Below, piece by piece: positions 25,141 to 33,085 of a stretch of DNA of 35,822 bases. The stretch lies in contig JAJRQT010000200.1 of assembly GCA_024280115.1 (NCBI GenBank), forward strand, positions 1 to 35,822. The letters are read 5' to 3'. Each line of letters opens with the position of its first letter. Within the stretch, counting starts at the first letter, position 1. The translations under genes were made by a program, and so were the position numbers. Under the pieces are notes generated by a model that saw nothing but the letters and a program-made list of their open reading frames with translations, was not told where the DNA came from and searched no databases. The stretch comes from Bacteroidota bacterium. GTDB taxonomy: Bacteria > Bacteroidota > Bacteroidia > Cytophagales > Cyclobacteriaceae.

Positions 25141-27048
25141 ATGAATATCGTTAGAAATATATTTATCGCAGTTTTTAGTATTATAAGTTCCATAGCTTTT
25201 TGCATGGCCCGGGATATTATTTTTATCGAGGCTGAAAGTTTCTCTGACCGCGGCGGTTGGGTGATAGACCAGCAATCTATGGACGTCATGGGTTCTGCTT
25301 ATATGTTGGCTCATGGCATGGGGGCGCCTGTAGCTGATGCACATACAACTTTTGAAGTTTCCACCAAAGGTAAATACCGGATATGGGTACGCACCCGTGA
25401 TTGGGTTGCACCATGGAAAGTAGAAGGATCTCCGGGAAAATTTCAATTGTTGATCAATGGCCAACAGATAGAAACCACATTTGGTACAGAAGGCGCTGAA
25501 TGGCACTGGCAGGATGGCGGCAACATCCGTCTCAAATCCGGGATTTCAAAAATTTCCATGCACGATCTCTCTGGCTTTGAAGGTAGATGTGATGCTATTG
25601 TTATAACAAATGACCTGAAATTTTATCCTCCAAACCAACCGGAAGAATTAGCAAATTTCCGCCATAAATACCTTGGCCTTACTGACAAACCCATAGACGC
25701 CGGTAAGTATGACCTGGTTGTGGTTGGTGGAGGGATGGCCGGAATATGTACTGCGGTATCGGCTGCGAGGCTGGGTTGCAAGGTGGCATTAATCCAGAAT
25801 CGACCCGTGTTGGGAGGTAATAACAGCTCGGAAATTAGGGTAGGGCTCTCCGGGCTCATTTATCAGAAACCATATACAAAGCTTGGTTCCCTTGTAGATG
25901 AAATTGGTCCTGTCGGCCACTGGAAATTATGGGAAGCGCAGCAGGATTCTAACTCTGTTCGCAGTCAAAAAATATTTGAGGTCATCAAAAACAATCCGGA
26001 GAAAAAAGAACATAATGCCGGACCTGCAGACAATTATAATGATGCTAAAAAACTTCGTATTGTACTGACTGAAGAAAATCTAAGTCTTTTTTTAAATACC
26101 CATGTGATGAATGCAGAAAAAGCAGGCGACAGAATCGTTTCGGTTACCGGTAAAAGTATTATTACAGGAAAGGAGTATAAATTCAGAGGAGCACTCTTTG
26201 CCGATTGCACAGGTGATGGCAATCTGGGCTTTCTGGCAAATGCAGACTTCAGAGTAGGCCGTGAATCAAAATCTCAGACTGGTGAAGACCGTGCTCCTGC
26301 TCAAGCAGACCGGTTGGTAATGGGTACTTCGGTACAATGGAATTCTGTAGAAGAAGATACATTTAGCCCATTTCCTGATACTAACCCATGGGCGGTACAA
26401 TTTAATGAAAATACATCCCACAAGGTAAATAAAGGTGATTGGGACTGGGAGACCGGCGCAAATCGTGACCAGGTCGTGGAGATAGAGACTATACGCGATT
26501 ATGCCTTGCGTGTAGTTTATGGCAATTGGGATTTTATAAAAAACAAAAGTGTTGAAAAAGAAAAGTTTGCCAACCGTAAACTGACTTGGGTCGCCTATAT
26601 CGGTGGTAAAAGAGAATCCAGAAGGCTTTTGGGAGATGTAATCCTGAAAGAGCAGGATATCATTCAAGGAATAAAATTTCCTGATGGGACCTTTACAACT
26701 ACCTGGGATGTTGACCTGCATTTTCCAATTCGCTCTAATAATTTTACAGGCGAACCTTTTCGGTCACGAGCTGATATGAGGAAGATAGAACCTTACCAGG
26801 TGCCTTACAGGTGTCTTTATTCGCGAAATGTAGATAACCTGTTTATGGCAGGCCGTGATATCAGCGTCACTCATGTGGCGCTGGGAACTGTGCGTGTGCA
26901 ACGAACCACAGGAATGATGGGAGAAGTTGTCGGTATGGCAGCTTCAGTTTGCAAAGAACAAAATGCCCTACCCCGGGATGTTTACTCAAAGTATTTTACG
27001 GAACTTCAAAAATTAATGGAAAAAGGAATTGGGAATCCCGGTTGGTAA
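25141..27048 (+). CDS. Secreted FAD-dependent oxidoreductase with N-terminal sugar-binding-like domain
   Basis: The 635 residues begin with a signal peptide (MNIVRNIFIAVFSIISSIAFCMA). Residues of about 24-155 (IFIEAESFSDRGGWVID, YRIWVRTRDW, DAIVITNDLKFYPP) resemble a CBM-like beta-sandwich. The FAD-binding Rossmann motif is DLVVVGGGMAGICTAVSAARLG near 190-211. The C-terminal flavin-contact region NLFMAGRDISVTHVALGTVRVQRTTGMMGE supports the FAD_oxidored family common in glycan-degrading Bacteroidota. The substrate is unknown; a sugar or carbohydrate derivative is plausible given the neighbouring hydrolases. It faces away from the ArsR gene across 189 bp. Confidence 0.8.
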   Translation: MNIVRNIFIAVFSIISSIAFCMARDIIFIEAESFSDRGGWVIDQQSMDVMGSAYMLAHGMGAPVADAHTTFEVSTKGKYRIWVRTRDWVAPWKVEGSPGKFQLLINGQQIETTFGTEGAEWHWQDGGNIRLKSGISKISMHDLSGFEGRCDAIVITNDLKFYPPNQPEELANFRHKYLGLTDKPIDAGKYDLVVVGGGMAGICTAVSAARLGCKVALIQNRPVLGGNNSSEIRVGLSGLIYQKPYTKLGSLVDEIGPVGHWKLWEAQQDSNSVRSQKIFEVIKNNPEKKEHNAGPADNYNDAKKLRIVLTEENLSLFLNTHVMNAEKAGDRIVSVTGKSIITGKEYKFRGALFADCTGDGNLGFLANADFRVGRESKSQTGEDRAPAQADRLVMGTSVQWNSVEEDTFSPFPDTNPWAVQFNENTSHKVNKGDWDWETGANRDQVVEIETIRDYALRVVYGNWDFIKNKSVEKEKFANRKLTWVAYIGGKRESRRLLGDVILKEQDIIQGIKFPDGTFTTTWDVDLHFPIRSNNFTGEPFRSRADMRKIEPYQVPYRCLYSRNVDNLFMAGRDISVTHVALGTVRVQRTTGMMGEVVGMAASVCKEQNALPRDVYSKYFTELQKLMEKGIGNPGW

Positions 27049-27068
27049 ATAAATGAATGTGAGAATGA

Positions 27069-27107
27069 GGAAATGATAGAATGAGAAATAACTGCTGTAT
27101 CATTTCC
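27069..27107. repeat. Perfect 10-bp inverted repeat between two plus-strand genes
   Basis: GGAAATGATA (27069-27078) is the exact reverse complement of TATCATTTCC (27098-27107), with a 19-nt loop. There is no T-tract, so a terminator is doubtful; an operator or a processing hairpin before the next gene is possible. Confidence 0.4.
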
Positions 27108-27133
27108 ATGAAACTAATCTTATTGACGAAATA

Positions 27134-28261
27134 GTGCTTTTTAGAGTGAATACTAATTGTAAATATTTGTTTTACACAATTTTTCATGGACTACTATTTC
27201 TATCATTTTCCTATGTAGAGGCTTCTAAAAATCCAGTAATTGCATTTCAGTATCTGACTGATGATTCGGTTGGATTGGATATTTACGAGTATTACGATGC
27301 CGCAGGCCTGCTGGATGGATATACGGCTCACGTAAATACTCCAGTATGCGAAGACAGTCTTTGCTACAAGGCAGAGCTGGAGTTTTACTGGAATATAACA
27401 GGTAATTTTGCAGAGTTTAAACTGATGCCTGATAGACCATTGACCAAACTGGATCACGTCCCATTTAGTAAATCTGATTACGGGAAATTGATGGATATAT
27501 TATTAAACCAGACTCCCTCATTTGTTTACCTGAAAAGGAATGAATTAGTTAGCAAAAATACTGATGAAAACGCTCTTGAAATTGATGGCATTTCATCCGC
27601 CACCGTAACTCAAGTTAAAGAGGATATGGTGGAAGGAGCAATTTACACATGCTATACGCTTTGGCATATAGCCAATGGTGAGATCATATTCAATATTAAA
27701 GAGCATACCATCAAAAAACTTGATAAACCATTGATTCATAAACTGCTAGGATCGAAGAATTTAGAAGAACTATTCTTTGTTATTGAAAATATTGACTCCG
27801 GATATTTTAGTATTTTTTTACCCGAAATATTATCTCTGGCAGAAGAATATGGTGGGTATTTTATTAAAAGCGTCATTGAAAATATGCCGGTTTCCCTGAT
27901 GAAAGACGATATAGTTCAGAATTTCTTTTCCACCAATTTTAATCAATTGGAACATCAGGCACAAAACAGCCTGCTAGAAAAATTGGAAGAAGTCAGATTA
28001 AAAAAATCAATTTTAGTCGTTCTTATAGATGGTATTCTACCTGGGAATTCTCTACAAAACGAACAAATAATAAGGATGGTGATTAAAAATACAAACTCGG
28101 AAAATATTGAAGTATTGATTAAAATGTTCGAAGTTTTGCGAAACCGCCAAATAGTAGTTTCAGAAGATCTTTACAAAGAATTGATTTCCCTGGAAGATCG
28201 GTATGAATCCTTAAAAAAGGAGGTCAGGAGGTTTCGTAATATTCACGATAAGCGACATTGA
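27134..28261 (+). CDS. Exported protein with FMN-binding-like motif
   Basis: I cannot name the family with confidence. The 375-residue frame starts at GTG and has a hydrophobic export segment (about residues 11-30, ending YVEAS). The N-terminal half holds LTKLDHVPFSKSDYGKLMDILL and then ALEIDGISSATVTQVKEDMV (DGISSATVT at 151-159). The latter resembles the D-x-x-S-G-A-T-x-T site of FMN-binding domains in NosR/RnfG proteins, where Thr can carry covalent FMN; here the Gly is Ser. YTCYTLWHIANGE follows. The C-terminal half (about 200-375) is helical. No in-frame ATG exists near the start; an out-of-frame ATG at 27109 runs into TAG after eight codons. It follows the FAD oxidoreductase by 85 bp. 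Confidence 0.65.
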   Translation: MLFRVNTNCKYLFYTIFHGLLFLSFSYVEASKNPVIAFQYLTDDSVGLDIYEYYDAAGLLDGYTAHVNTPVCEDSLCYKAELEFYWNITGNFAEFKLMPDRPLTKLDHVPFSKSDYGKLMDILLNQTPSFVYLKRNELVSKNTDENALEIDGISSATVTQVKEDMVEGAIYTCYTLWHIANGEIIFNIKEHTIKKLDKPLIHKLLGSKNLEELFFVIENIDSGYFSIFLPEILSLAEEYGGYFIKSVIENMPVSLMKDDIVQNFFSTNFNQLEHQAQNSLLEKLEEVRLKKSILVVLIDGILPGNSLQNEQIIRMVIKNTNSENIEVLIKMFEVLRNRQIVVSEDLYKELISLEDRYESLKKEVRRFRNIHDKRH

Positions 28262-28291
28262 ATATATTTTATCCCTCATCGAGAAACTCAC

Positions 28292-28483
28292 TTAAAGGTT
28301 GTGCCTTTTTTTACCAACTTTGATAAGGCTTACCTCATCTACAGCCTCTTGCAAACCTTGCATGGTTTGTTCTTTAGAAATACCCTCTTCAGCTTCAACC
28401 TTTTTGAAAAACTTTAGACTTTTGATAAGCTCCATAAAGAAAGTGAACTTATTATCCGGGATATGAATTGTTATTTGTTTCAT
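28292..28483 (-). CDS. Small antitoxin-like protein
   Basis: This 63-residue protein opens MKQITIHIPDNKFTFFMELIKSLKFFKKVE, a beta-strand then helix pattern like that of short Bacteroidota antitoxins and ribbon-helix-helix type proteins. An acidic stretch (VEAEEGISKEQTMQGLQEAVDEV) and a basic tail (KVGKKRHNL) follow. I see no RelE or PIN toxin gene next to it, so it would be an orphan. It converges on the preceding plus-strand gene with a 30-bp gap. The 181 bp upstream of it hold no gene. Confidence 0.6.
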   Translation of the reverse strand: MKQITIHIPDNKFTFFMELIKSLKFFKKVEAEEGISKEQTMQGLQEAVDEVSLIKVGKKRHNL

Positions 28484-28664
28484 GATTATGCTATTACCTT
28501 TTTTCCCTTTTCATTTTATAAATGTACATCCAAAGTATTCATTTCCTTATTCATAAATGAGTCAATAAAAAATATGTCTTAACAAGATCCATCATGCTAA
28601 TTGCAGTAGTTGGCTTAGCGGGTCAGCTTTGTGGAGCTATTGCTACACGCTATTGGTGGTTGTT

Positions 28665-29324
28665 TTAAATTTTAAGTACTTGGATTTCAATTCCAAAATG
28701 AATAGGATTTTCATTAGGAAATTCATTGTGAACCTCATTTAAGTAAAATCTGGTTTGTGGTTCAATAAATATTCCTAATTTACTCAGGTTAATGAACAGT
28801 CCTAAACCAAGTTTTGCACTTAATAAATAATCATTATATCTTTTTGATTCACTTATTGGAGTATCAAAATTTGCCTTTTTATCACTGTCAATTTGGATAG
28901 AATTAACCAAACCTAAGGATAAGTATATTCCTAATTTTCTTTCCCGATTTAATCTATAATTAAGTTCAAATGGTATATCAAGAAATTTATTTAAATAATT
29001 AATAGCAAGTTCAGCGTCTCTGATTAACAATGGATCATTTGGATCAATGGGGCTATAATGGCCGAAATCTATTATTTCTTGGAAATTTTTTGTGGAAAAA
29101 AGAGCTTTTGTAGAAATTGAAAATCTGCCATTAAGACTATATTTTAAAACTATTCCAGCTGAATAATTTAATTTTCCTTCATAAACAATTGGACCAAAAT
29201 CTTCTACAAAAGCATATGAGTTAAAATCTAGAGAAGAACTTATACCAATTATTAAGTTATTATTCTGAGCTTTTAATGTTGTAAAAAATGCAATTAAGAT
29301 AAACGTTAAAAAAGTATGTCTCAT
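28665..29324 (-). CDS. Outer-membrane beta-barrel protein (PorT-like type)
   Basis: The 219 residues have a signal peptide (MRHTFLTFILIAFFTTLKAQ) and then alternating strands that end in aromatic or hydrophobic residues, with hallmarks of the small Bacteroidota barrels: GRFSISTKALFSTKNF, FELNYRLNRERKLGIYLSLGLVNS, LGLGLFINLSKLGIFIEPQTRFYL and a final HFGIEIQVLKI strand. Function unknown. ATG at 29324 is preferred to the TTG at 29351, which would add nine residues before the signal peptide. Two overlapping TAnnTTTG-like boxes at 29341-29356 lie just upstream. Codon use is more AT-rich than in neighbouring genes. Confidence 0.75.
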   Translation of the reverse strand: MRHTFLTFILIAFFTTLKAQNNNLIIGISSSLDFNSYAFVEDFGPIVYEGKLNYSAGIVLKYSLNGRFSISTKALFSTKNFQEIIDFGHYSPIDPNDPLLIRDAELAINYLNKFLDIPFELNYRLNRERKLGIYLSLGLVNSIQIDSDKKANFDTPISESKRYNDYLLSAKLGLGLFINLSKLGIFIEPQTRFYLNEVHNEFPNENPIHFGIEIQVLKI

Positions 29325-29460
29325 ATCTATAAATGACTGCCAAAAATACAAATATAAATACCTAATGAGTGTGAAAAAAATTAAATGGACTTCTCAAATC
29401 TACATAAGCATGCTAATCAGGTTTATTCCTACAATAAATTTACTCTACTAAAACAAATAA

Positions 29461-29475
29461 AACTCTTAAAGAGTT
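29461..29475. promoter_or_regulatory. 15-bp perfect palindrome ahead of the small gene
   Basis: AACTCTT-A-AAGAGTT is a perfect 7-1-7 inverted repeat. TGCGTTTG, seven of eight matches to the -7 box, follows at 29481-29488, and the ATG is at 29507. An operator role is possible but unproven. Confidence 0.35.
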
Positions 29476-29506
29476 ATAATTGCGTTTGAATTGAATTCGA
29501 TAATAA

Positions 29507-29725
29507 ATGGCCAATACGAGTAAAAAAACCATGTCTTATGATAACATGAGAGTGGGTAAAAGATACTTTCTTAGAAATCATGGAGAAACGGCAAGTTTTT
29601 TGGTTCTGGAAACTGCAGGGAAAGATGACTTCAAAATCAAAGACCTCCTTACGCTGGATAATTATCTGTTTGGCGACCTCATCCGATATGGACGTGGTGC
29701 GGATTTTGAGCTTTTCGAAATATGA
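29507..29725 (+). CDS. Small conserved-looking protein, unknown function
   Basis: The 72-residue protein contains MSYDNMRVGKRYFLRNHGETASFLVLETAG and then DDFKIKDLLTLDNYLFGDLIRYGRGADFELFEI. The composition, the VGKRYF and YGRGADF turns and the clean strand/turn layout look like a real compact SH3-like or beta-barrel domain. I recognise it as similar to short uncharacterised Cytophagales proteins, from memory only. A longer minus-strand frame (29474-29740) overlaps it, but its translation is low in protein-like character. No signal peptide, so cytoplasmic. Confidence 0.65.
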   Translation: MANTSKKTMSYDNMRVGKRYFLRNHGETASFLVLETAGKDDFKIKDLLTLDNYLFGDLIRYGRGADFELFEI

Positions 29726-29903
29726 GATTTCAATTAGCAATCATTTTTAAATAATTGAAAGAGGAATCATAAGAGTTGACTGCTAACTGCTGATTTTTGT
29801 AAACAGCATTCAAGCTACATCCAAAGGCAATTCATAATTCGCTATTCTTTTGTTCAACTGTTCGTATTACATTATCCTGTAAAATATTAGCAATATTTAG
29901 TAA

Positions 29904-31592
29904 TTAATACCCCGCTGCCTGTCCATCTTTCCTCGATTCGGAAGCTCCGTAGTAAACCTTATTCTTATCATCCCACATGATGCCCTGGTAGCCGCCATAA
30001 GGTCCAACACTGTAAACAACGTTATGCCCTTTTTTCTTCAATTCTCTGACTACCTCATAGTTAAATCCAGATTCCAGTTGTACTGTCCCCCCATCGGTCA
30101 TTTCAGAACCGGTCGGTTGTGAAGAGCCTTTATGATTGATTCTTGGAGCATCGCCTGCTTCCTGGATATTCATCCCAAAATCAATGATATTAATCAAAAC
30201 CTGGGCGTGACCCTGTGGTTGCATGGCTCCACCCATTACACCGAAACTGAAAAAAGGTTTTCCGTTTTTAGTAACAAATGCAGGGATAATTGTATGAAAT
30301 GGCCTCTTGCCCGGCTCATAAACATTCATATGGCTTTTGTCTAAAGCAAAGAGACTGCCCCTATCCTGAAGCACGAACCCGAGCCCTGTTGGTGTCATGC
30401 CCGATCCGATACCCAGGTAATTGCTCTGGATCAGGGAAACCATATTGCCGTCTTTATCTGCTGTGGTTAAATATATGGTTTCACCGCTGCCAAGTTTTCC
30501 GGCAGGATAACTTCTTGCAGATCTGTCTGGATTTATTAGTTTTCGCCGTTCGGCAGCATAATCCTCAGAAATTAACTGATCAACTGGAATATCATTAAAA
30601 TCCGGATCCGAGTAGTACTTTGCCCGGTCCTCAAAGGCGAGTTTCTTTGCTTCAATAAATAAATGCATGTATTCCTCGCTTCCAAATCCCATGGATTTCA
30701 GATCATAGCCTTCGAGAATATTTAATATTTGTAAAGCTGCTATCCCCTGGCCATTTGGGGGCAATTCCCATACATCATACCCCCTATAGTTTACAGAAAC
30801 AGGATCAACCCATTCAGATTTATGAGTCGCAAGATCTTCATAGCTTAAGAACCCACCTTGCTCTTTCATATACTTTGCAATGGTTTTAGCGATATCTCCT
30901 TTATAAAATGCATCCCTCCCATCCTTTGCAATAATCTCCAGGGTATTGGCCAGATACGGATTTTTAAAGATTTCCCCTTTAGCCGGCGTCCAGCCATTTG
31001 GCATGAAAACTTCTTTGAACCCGGGATATTTCTTATATCGGGGAGCGCTTCCTTCCAGATAGTAGGCAATTAATTCCGCCATGGGAAATCCATTTCGCGC
31101 ATAGTCAATAGTTGGTTGTAAAATCTCTTTCATTTTCAGTTTCCCGAATTTCTTATGCAATTCAAACCATCCGTCCACGCAGCCAGGTACTGAAACAGGA
31201 AGAGGACCGTAAAGAGGTATTTCTTTATATCCATTTTCTAAAAAATAATCTAAAGTCAATGATTTTGGCGATCTTCCGCTTCCATTCAATCCGTATAATT
31301 GTTGTGTTTTCGCATCCCACACAATGGCAAACAAATCACCTCCAATACCATTACTCACCGGCTCCATCAATCCAAGACATGCGTTGGCTGCAATCGCTGC
31401 ATCAACAGCCGAACCTCCTTTCTTTAGGATATCCAATGCCACTTGTGTTGCCAGTGGATGGCTGGTCGCTGCCATTCCATTTTGTGCGATCACCTCTGAC
31501 CGGGTAGCGAATGTCTTTCCAGTAATTCTGTCTTGCGAGAAGACATTTACACATATTCCTAATACCAAAACAAAGCTTATTGTCCTCTTCAT
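29904..31592 (-). CDS. ggt: Periplasmic gamma-glutamyltransferase
   Basis: This Ntn-hydrolase cleaves gamma-glutamyl bonds, for example in glutathione. With ATG at 31592 it has 562 residues and a signal peptide (MKRTISFVLVLGICVNVFSQ). Hallmarks are NGMAATSHPLATQVALDILKKGGSAVDAAIAAN, EPVSNGIGGDLFAIVW, PLPVSVPGCVDGW and PPNGQGIAALQILNIL. The auto-cleavage Thr is Thr372 in GSGETIYLTTADKDGNMVSLIQS, which replaces the classic TTHFSVVD and marks the divergent GGT clade. The small subunit shows SNYLGIGSGMTPTG and KRPFHTIIPA. Upstream in-frame starts at 31616 (ATG) and 31619 (TTG) would add 8-9 residues before the signal peptide. It is divergent from the FAD/NAD oxidoreductase gene. Confidence 0.92.
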   Translation of the reverse strand: MKRTISFVLVLGICVNVFSQDRITGKTFATRSEVIAQNGMAATSHPLATQVALDILKKGGSAVDAAIAANACLGLMEPVSNGIGGDLFAIVWDAKTQQLYGLNGSGRSPKSLTLDYFLENGYKEIPLYGPLPVSVPGCVDGWFELHKKFGKLKMKEILQPTIDYARNGFPMAELIAYYLEGSAPRYKKYPGFKEVFMPNGWTPAKGEIFKNPYLANTLEIIAKDGRDAFYKGDIAKTIAKYMKEQGGFLSYEDLATHKSEWVDPVSVNYRGYDVWELPPNGQGIAALQILNILEGYDLKSMGFGSEEYMHLFIEAKKLAFEDRAKYYSDPDFNDIPVDQLISEDYAAERRKLINPDRSARSYPAGKLGSGETIYLTTADKDGNMVSLIQSNYLGIGSGMTPTGLGFVLQDRGSLFALDKSHMNVYEPGKRPFHTIIPAFVTKNGKPFFSFGVMGGAMQPQGHAQVLINIIDFGMNIQEAGDAPRINHKGSSQPTGSEMTDGGTVQLESGFNYEVVRELKKKGHNVVYSVGPYGGYQGIMWDDKNKVYYGASESRKDGQAAGY

Positions 31593-31738
31593 GACTGGTA
31601 AAAAATTAATTAACATCAATTTTGCACAGATTAATATGAAACTATCATATAAATATAATTTTTCTTTTTGTTTATTCTAAAGCTCTCTTTTTGATTAATT
31701 GTTAACTTAGCTTTATCTGTATCATTAACTGATTTTCA

Positions 31739-33073
31739 ATGAAGAATATAGTCATTATCGGCAATGGAATTTCCGGGATTACAGCAGCCCGGAACATCAG
31801 GAAGTTAAGTGATCACAAAATCACTGTAATCTCCGCAGAAACAGATCACTTTTTTTCCAGGACAGCGCTAATGTACATTTACATGGGCCACATGAAATAT
31901 GAACATACCAAACCATATGAGGATTGGTTCTGGGAGAAAAATAAGATTAACCTCGTTCGTGGGCTTGTCAGTTCTGTTGACACATTCCAAAAGAAAGTTC
32001 ATCTGAAAAATACCGGAGAAATAGAATATGATATCTTAATTCTCGGAGTTGGATCCAAACCGAATAAATTCGGCTGGCCAGGCCAGGGTCTGAATGGCGT
32101 TCAAGGTATGTATTCTTACCAAAACCTTGAAAACATAGAGATTTATACTAAAAATATAGATCATGCAGTTATCGTGGGCGGAGGATTGATCGGTATAGAA
32201 TTGGCGGAAATGCTGTTGTCGAGAAATATCCGGGTAACTTTTCTAGTAAGAGAAAAAAGTTTTTGGAATATCATACTACCTCCGGAAGAGTCAGAAATGA
32301 TCAACAGGCATATTCGGGAGCATCACATAGACTTGCGGCTGGAAACTGAGTTAAAAGAAATTGTTTCTGACAATGATGGAAGAGTCCGGGCGATCATCAC
32401 AGGTGATGGAGAAGAAATGCTCTGCCAGTTTGTTGGATTGACTGCCGGAGTGAGTCCGAATATTGACTTTCTAAAAGACTCAAATATCAATGTGCAAAGA
32501 GGCATTGTTGTCAATAAATATTTTGAAACAAATATTCCGGATGTGTATGCTATTGGAGATTGTGCACAATTCGAAACGCCACTGCCAGATCGCAGACCAA
32601 TTGAGCAGGTTTGGTACACAGGGAGAATGCATGGAGAGACTCTTGCACGGACTATCTGTGGAGAAAAAACAGCTTACAAACCAGGGCCCTGGTTTAACTC
32701 AGCCAAATTCCTGGATATAGAATATCAGGTATATGGAATTATTAATAATCATCTCAAAGAAGATGAAGATCAAATCTATTGGGAACATGAGAATGGTAAA
32801 CATGCCATCCGTATTGTCTATAATGAATCCACATTAAAGCTCATTGGAATAAATTTGATGGGAGTCAGGTACAGGCATGATGTTATTGATCGATGGCTAA
32901 AGGATGGCATAGAAGTGAAAAATGTGATCAGTAATTTGAAAAAAGCCAACTTTGATCCTGAATTTTATAAAGAGTATGAGGATGAAATTATGAACATTTA
33001 TAATTCTAAATTTCCGAATGATCAACTCAACTCAACATCGAAAAGAGGGCTATTAGCTGTCTTTACTAACTAA
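31739..33073 (+). CDS. FAD/NAD(P)-dependent oxidoreductase
   Basis: The 444 residues form a two-dinucleotide-domain flavoprotein of the pyridine-nucleotide-disulfide/nitrite reductase-like class. The FAD-binding motif is VIIGNGISGITAARN (5-19) and the NAD(P) motif is AVIVGGGLIGIELAEML near 143-159. FAD is closed by DVYAIGDCAQFETPLPDRR near 268-286. A C-terminal extension of about 150 residues follows. No signal peptide was seen, so it is cytoplasmic. It lies 12 bp before the membrane polyferredoxin and probably passes electrons from NAD(P)H to it. The reaction partner is inference. TAGCTTTA at 31708-31715 is a weak -7 candidate. Confidence 0.85.
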   Translation: MKNIVIIGNGISGITAARNIRKLSDHKITVISAETDHFFSRTALMYIYMGHMKYEHTKPYEDWFWEKNKINLVRGLVSSVDTFQKKVHLKNTGEIEYDILILGVGSKPNKFGWPGQGLNGVQGMYSYQNLENIEIYTKNIDHAVIVGGGLIGIELAEMLLSRNIRVTFLVREKSFWNIILPPEESEMINRHIREHHIDLRLETELKEIVSDNDGRVRAIITGDGEEMLCQFVGLTAGVSPNIDFLKDSNINVQRGIVVNKYFETNIPDVYAIGDCAQFETPLPDRRPIEQVWYTGRMHGETLARTICGEKTAYKPGPWFNSAKFLDIEYQVYGIINNHLKEDEDQIYWEHENGKHAIRIVYNESTLKLIGINLMGVRYRHDVIDRWLKDGIEVKNVISNLKKANFDPEFYKEYEDEIMNIYNSKFPNDQLNSTSKRGLLAVFTN

Positions 33074-33085
33074 GCTATAATTACC

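Noticed and set aside
28484..28664. Possible attC-like or cassette remnant with repeated GCTATTG
   Set aside because: No paired core sites or symmetric stem could be drawn, and no integron features are nearby.
29474..29740. 88-codon minus-strand frame overlapping the small plus-strand gene
   Set aside because: Its translation is atypical, and the plus-strand frame has a much more protein-like sequence and a plausible promoter.
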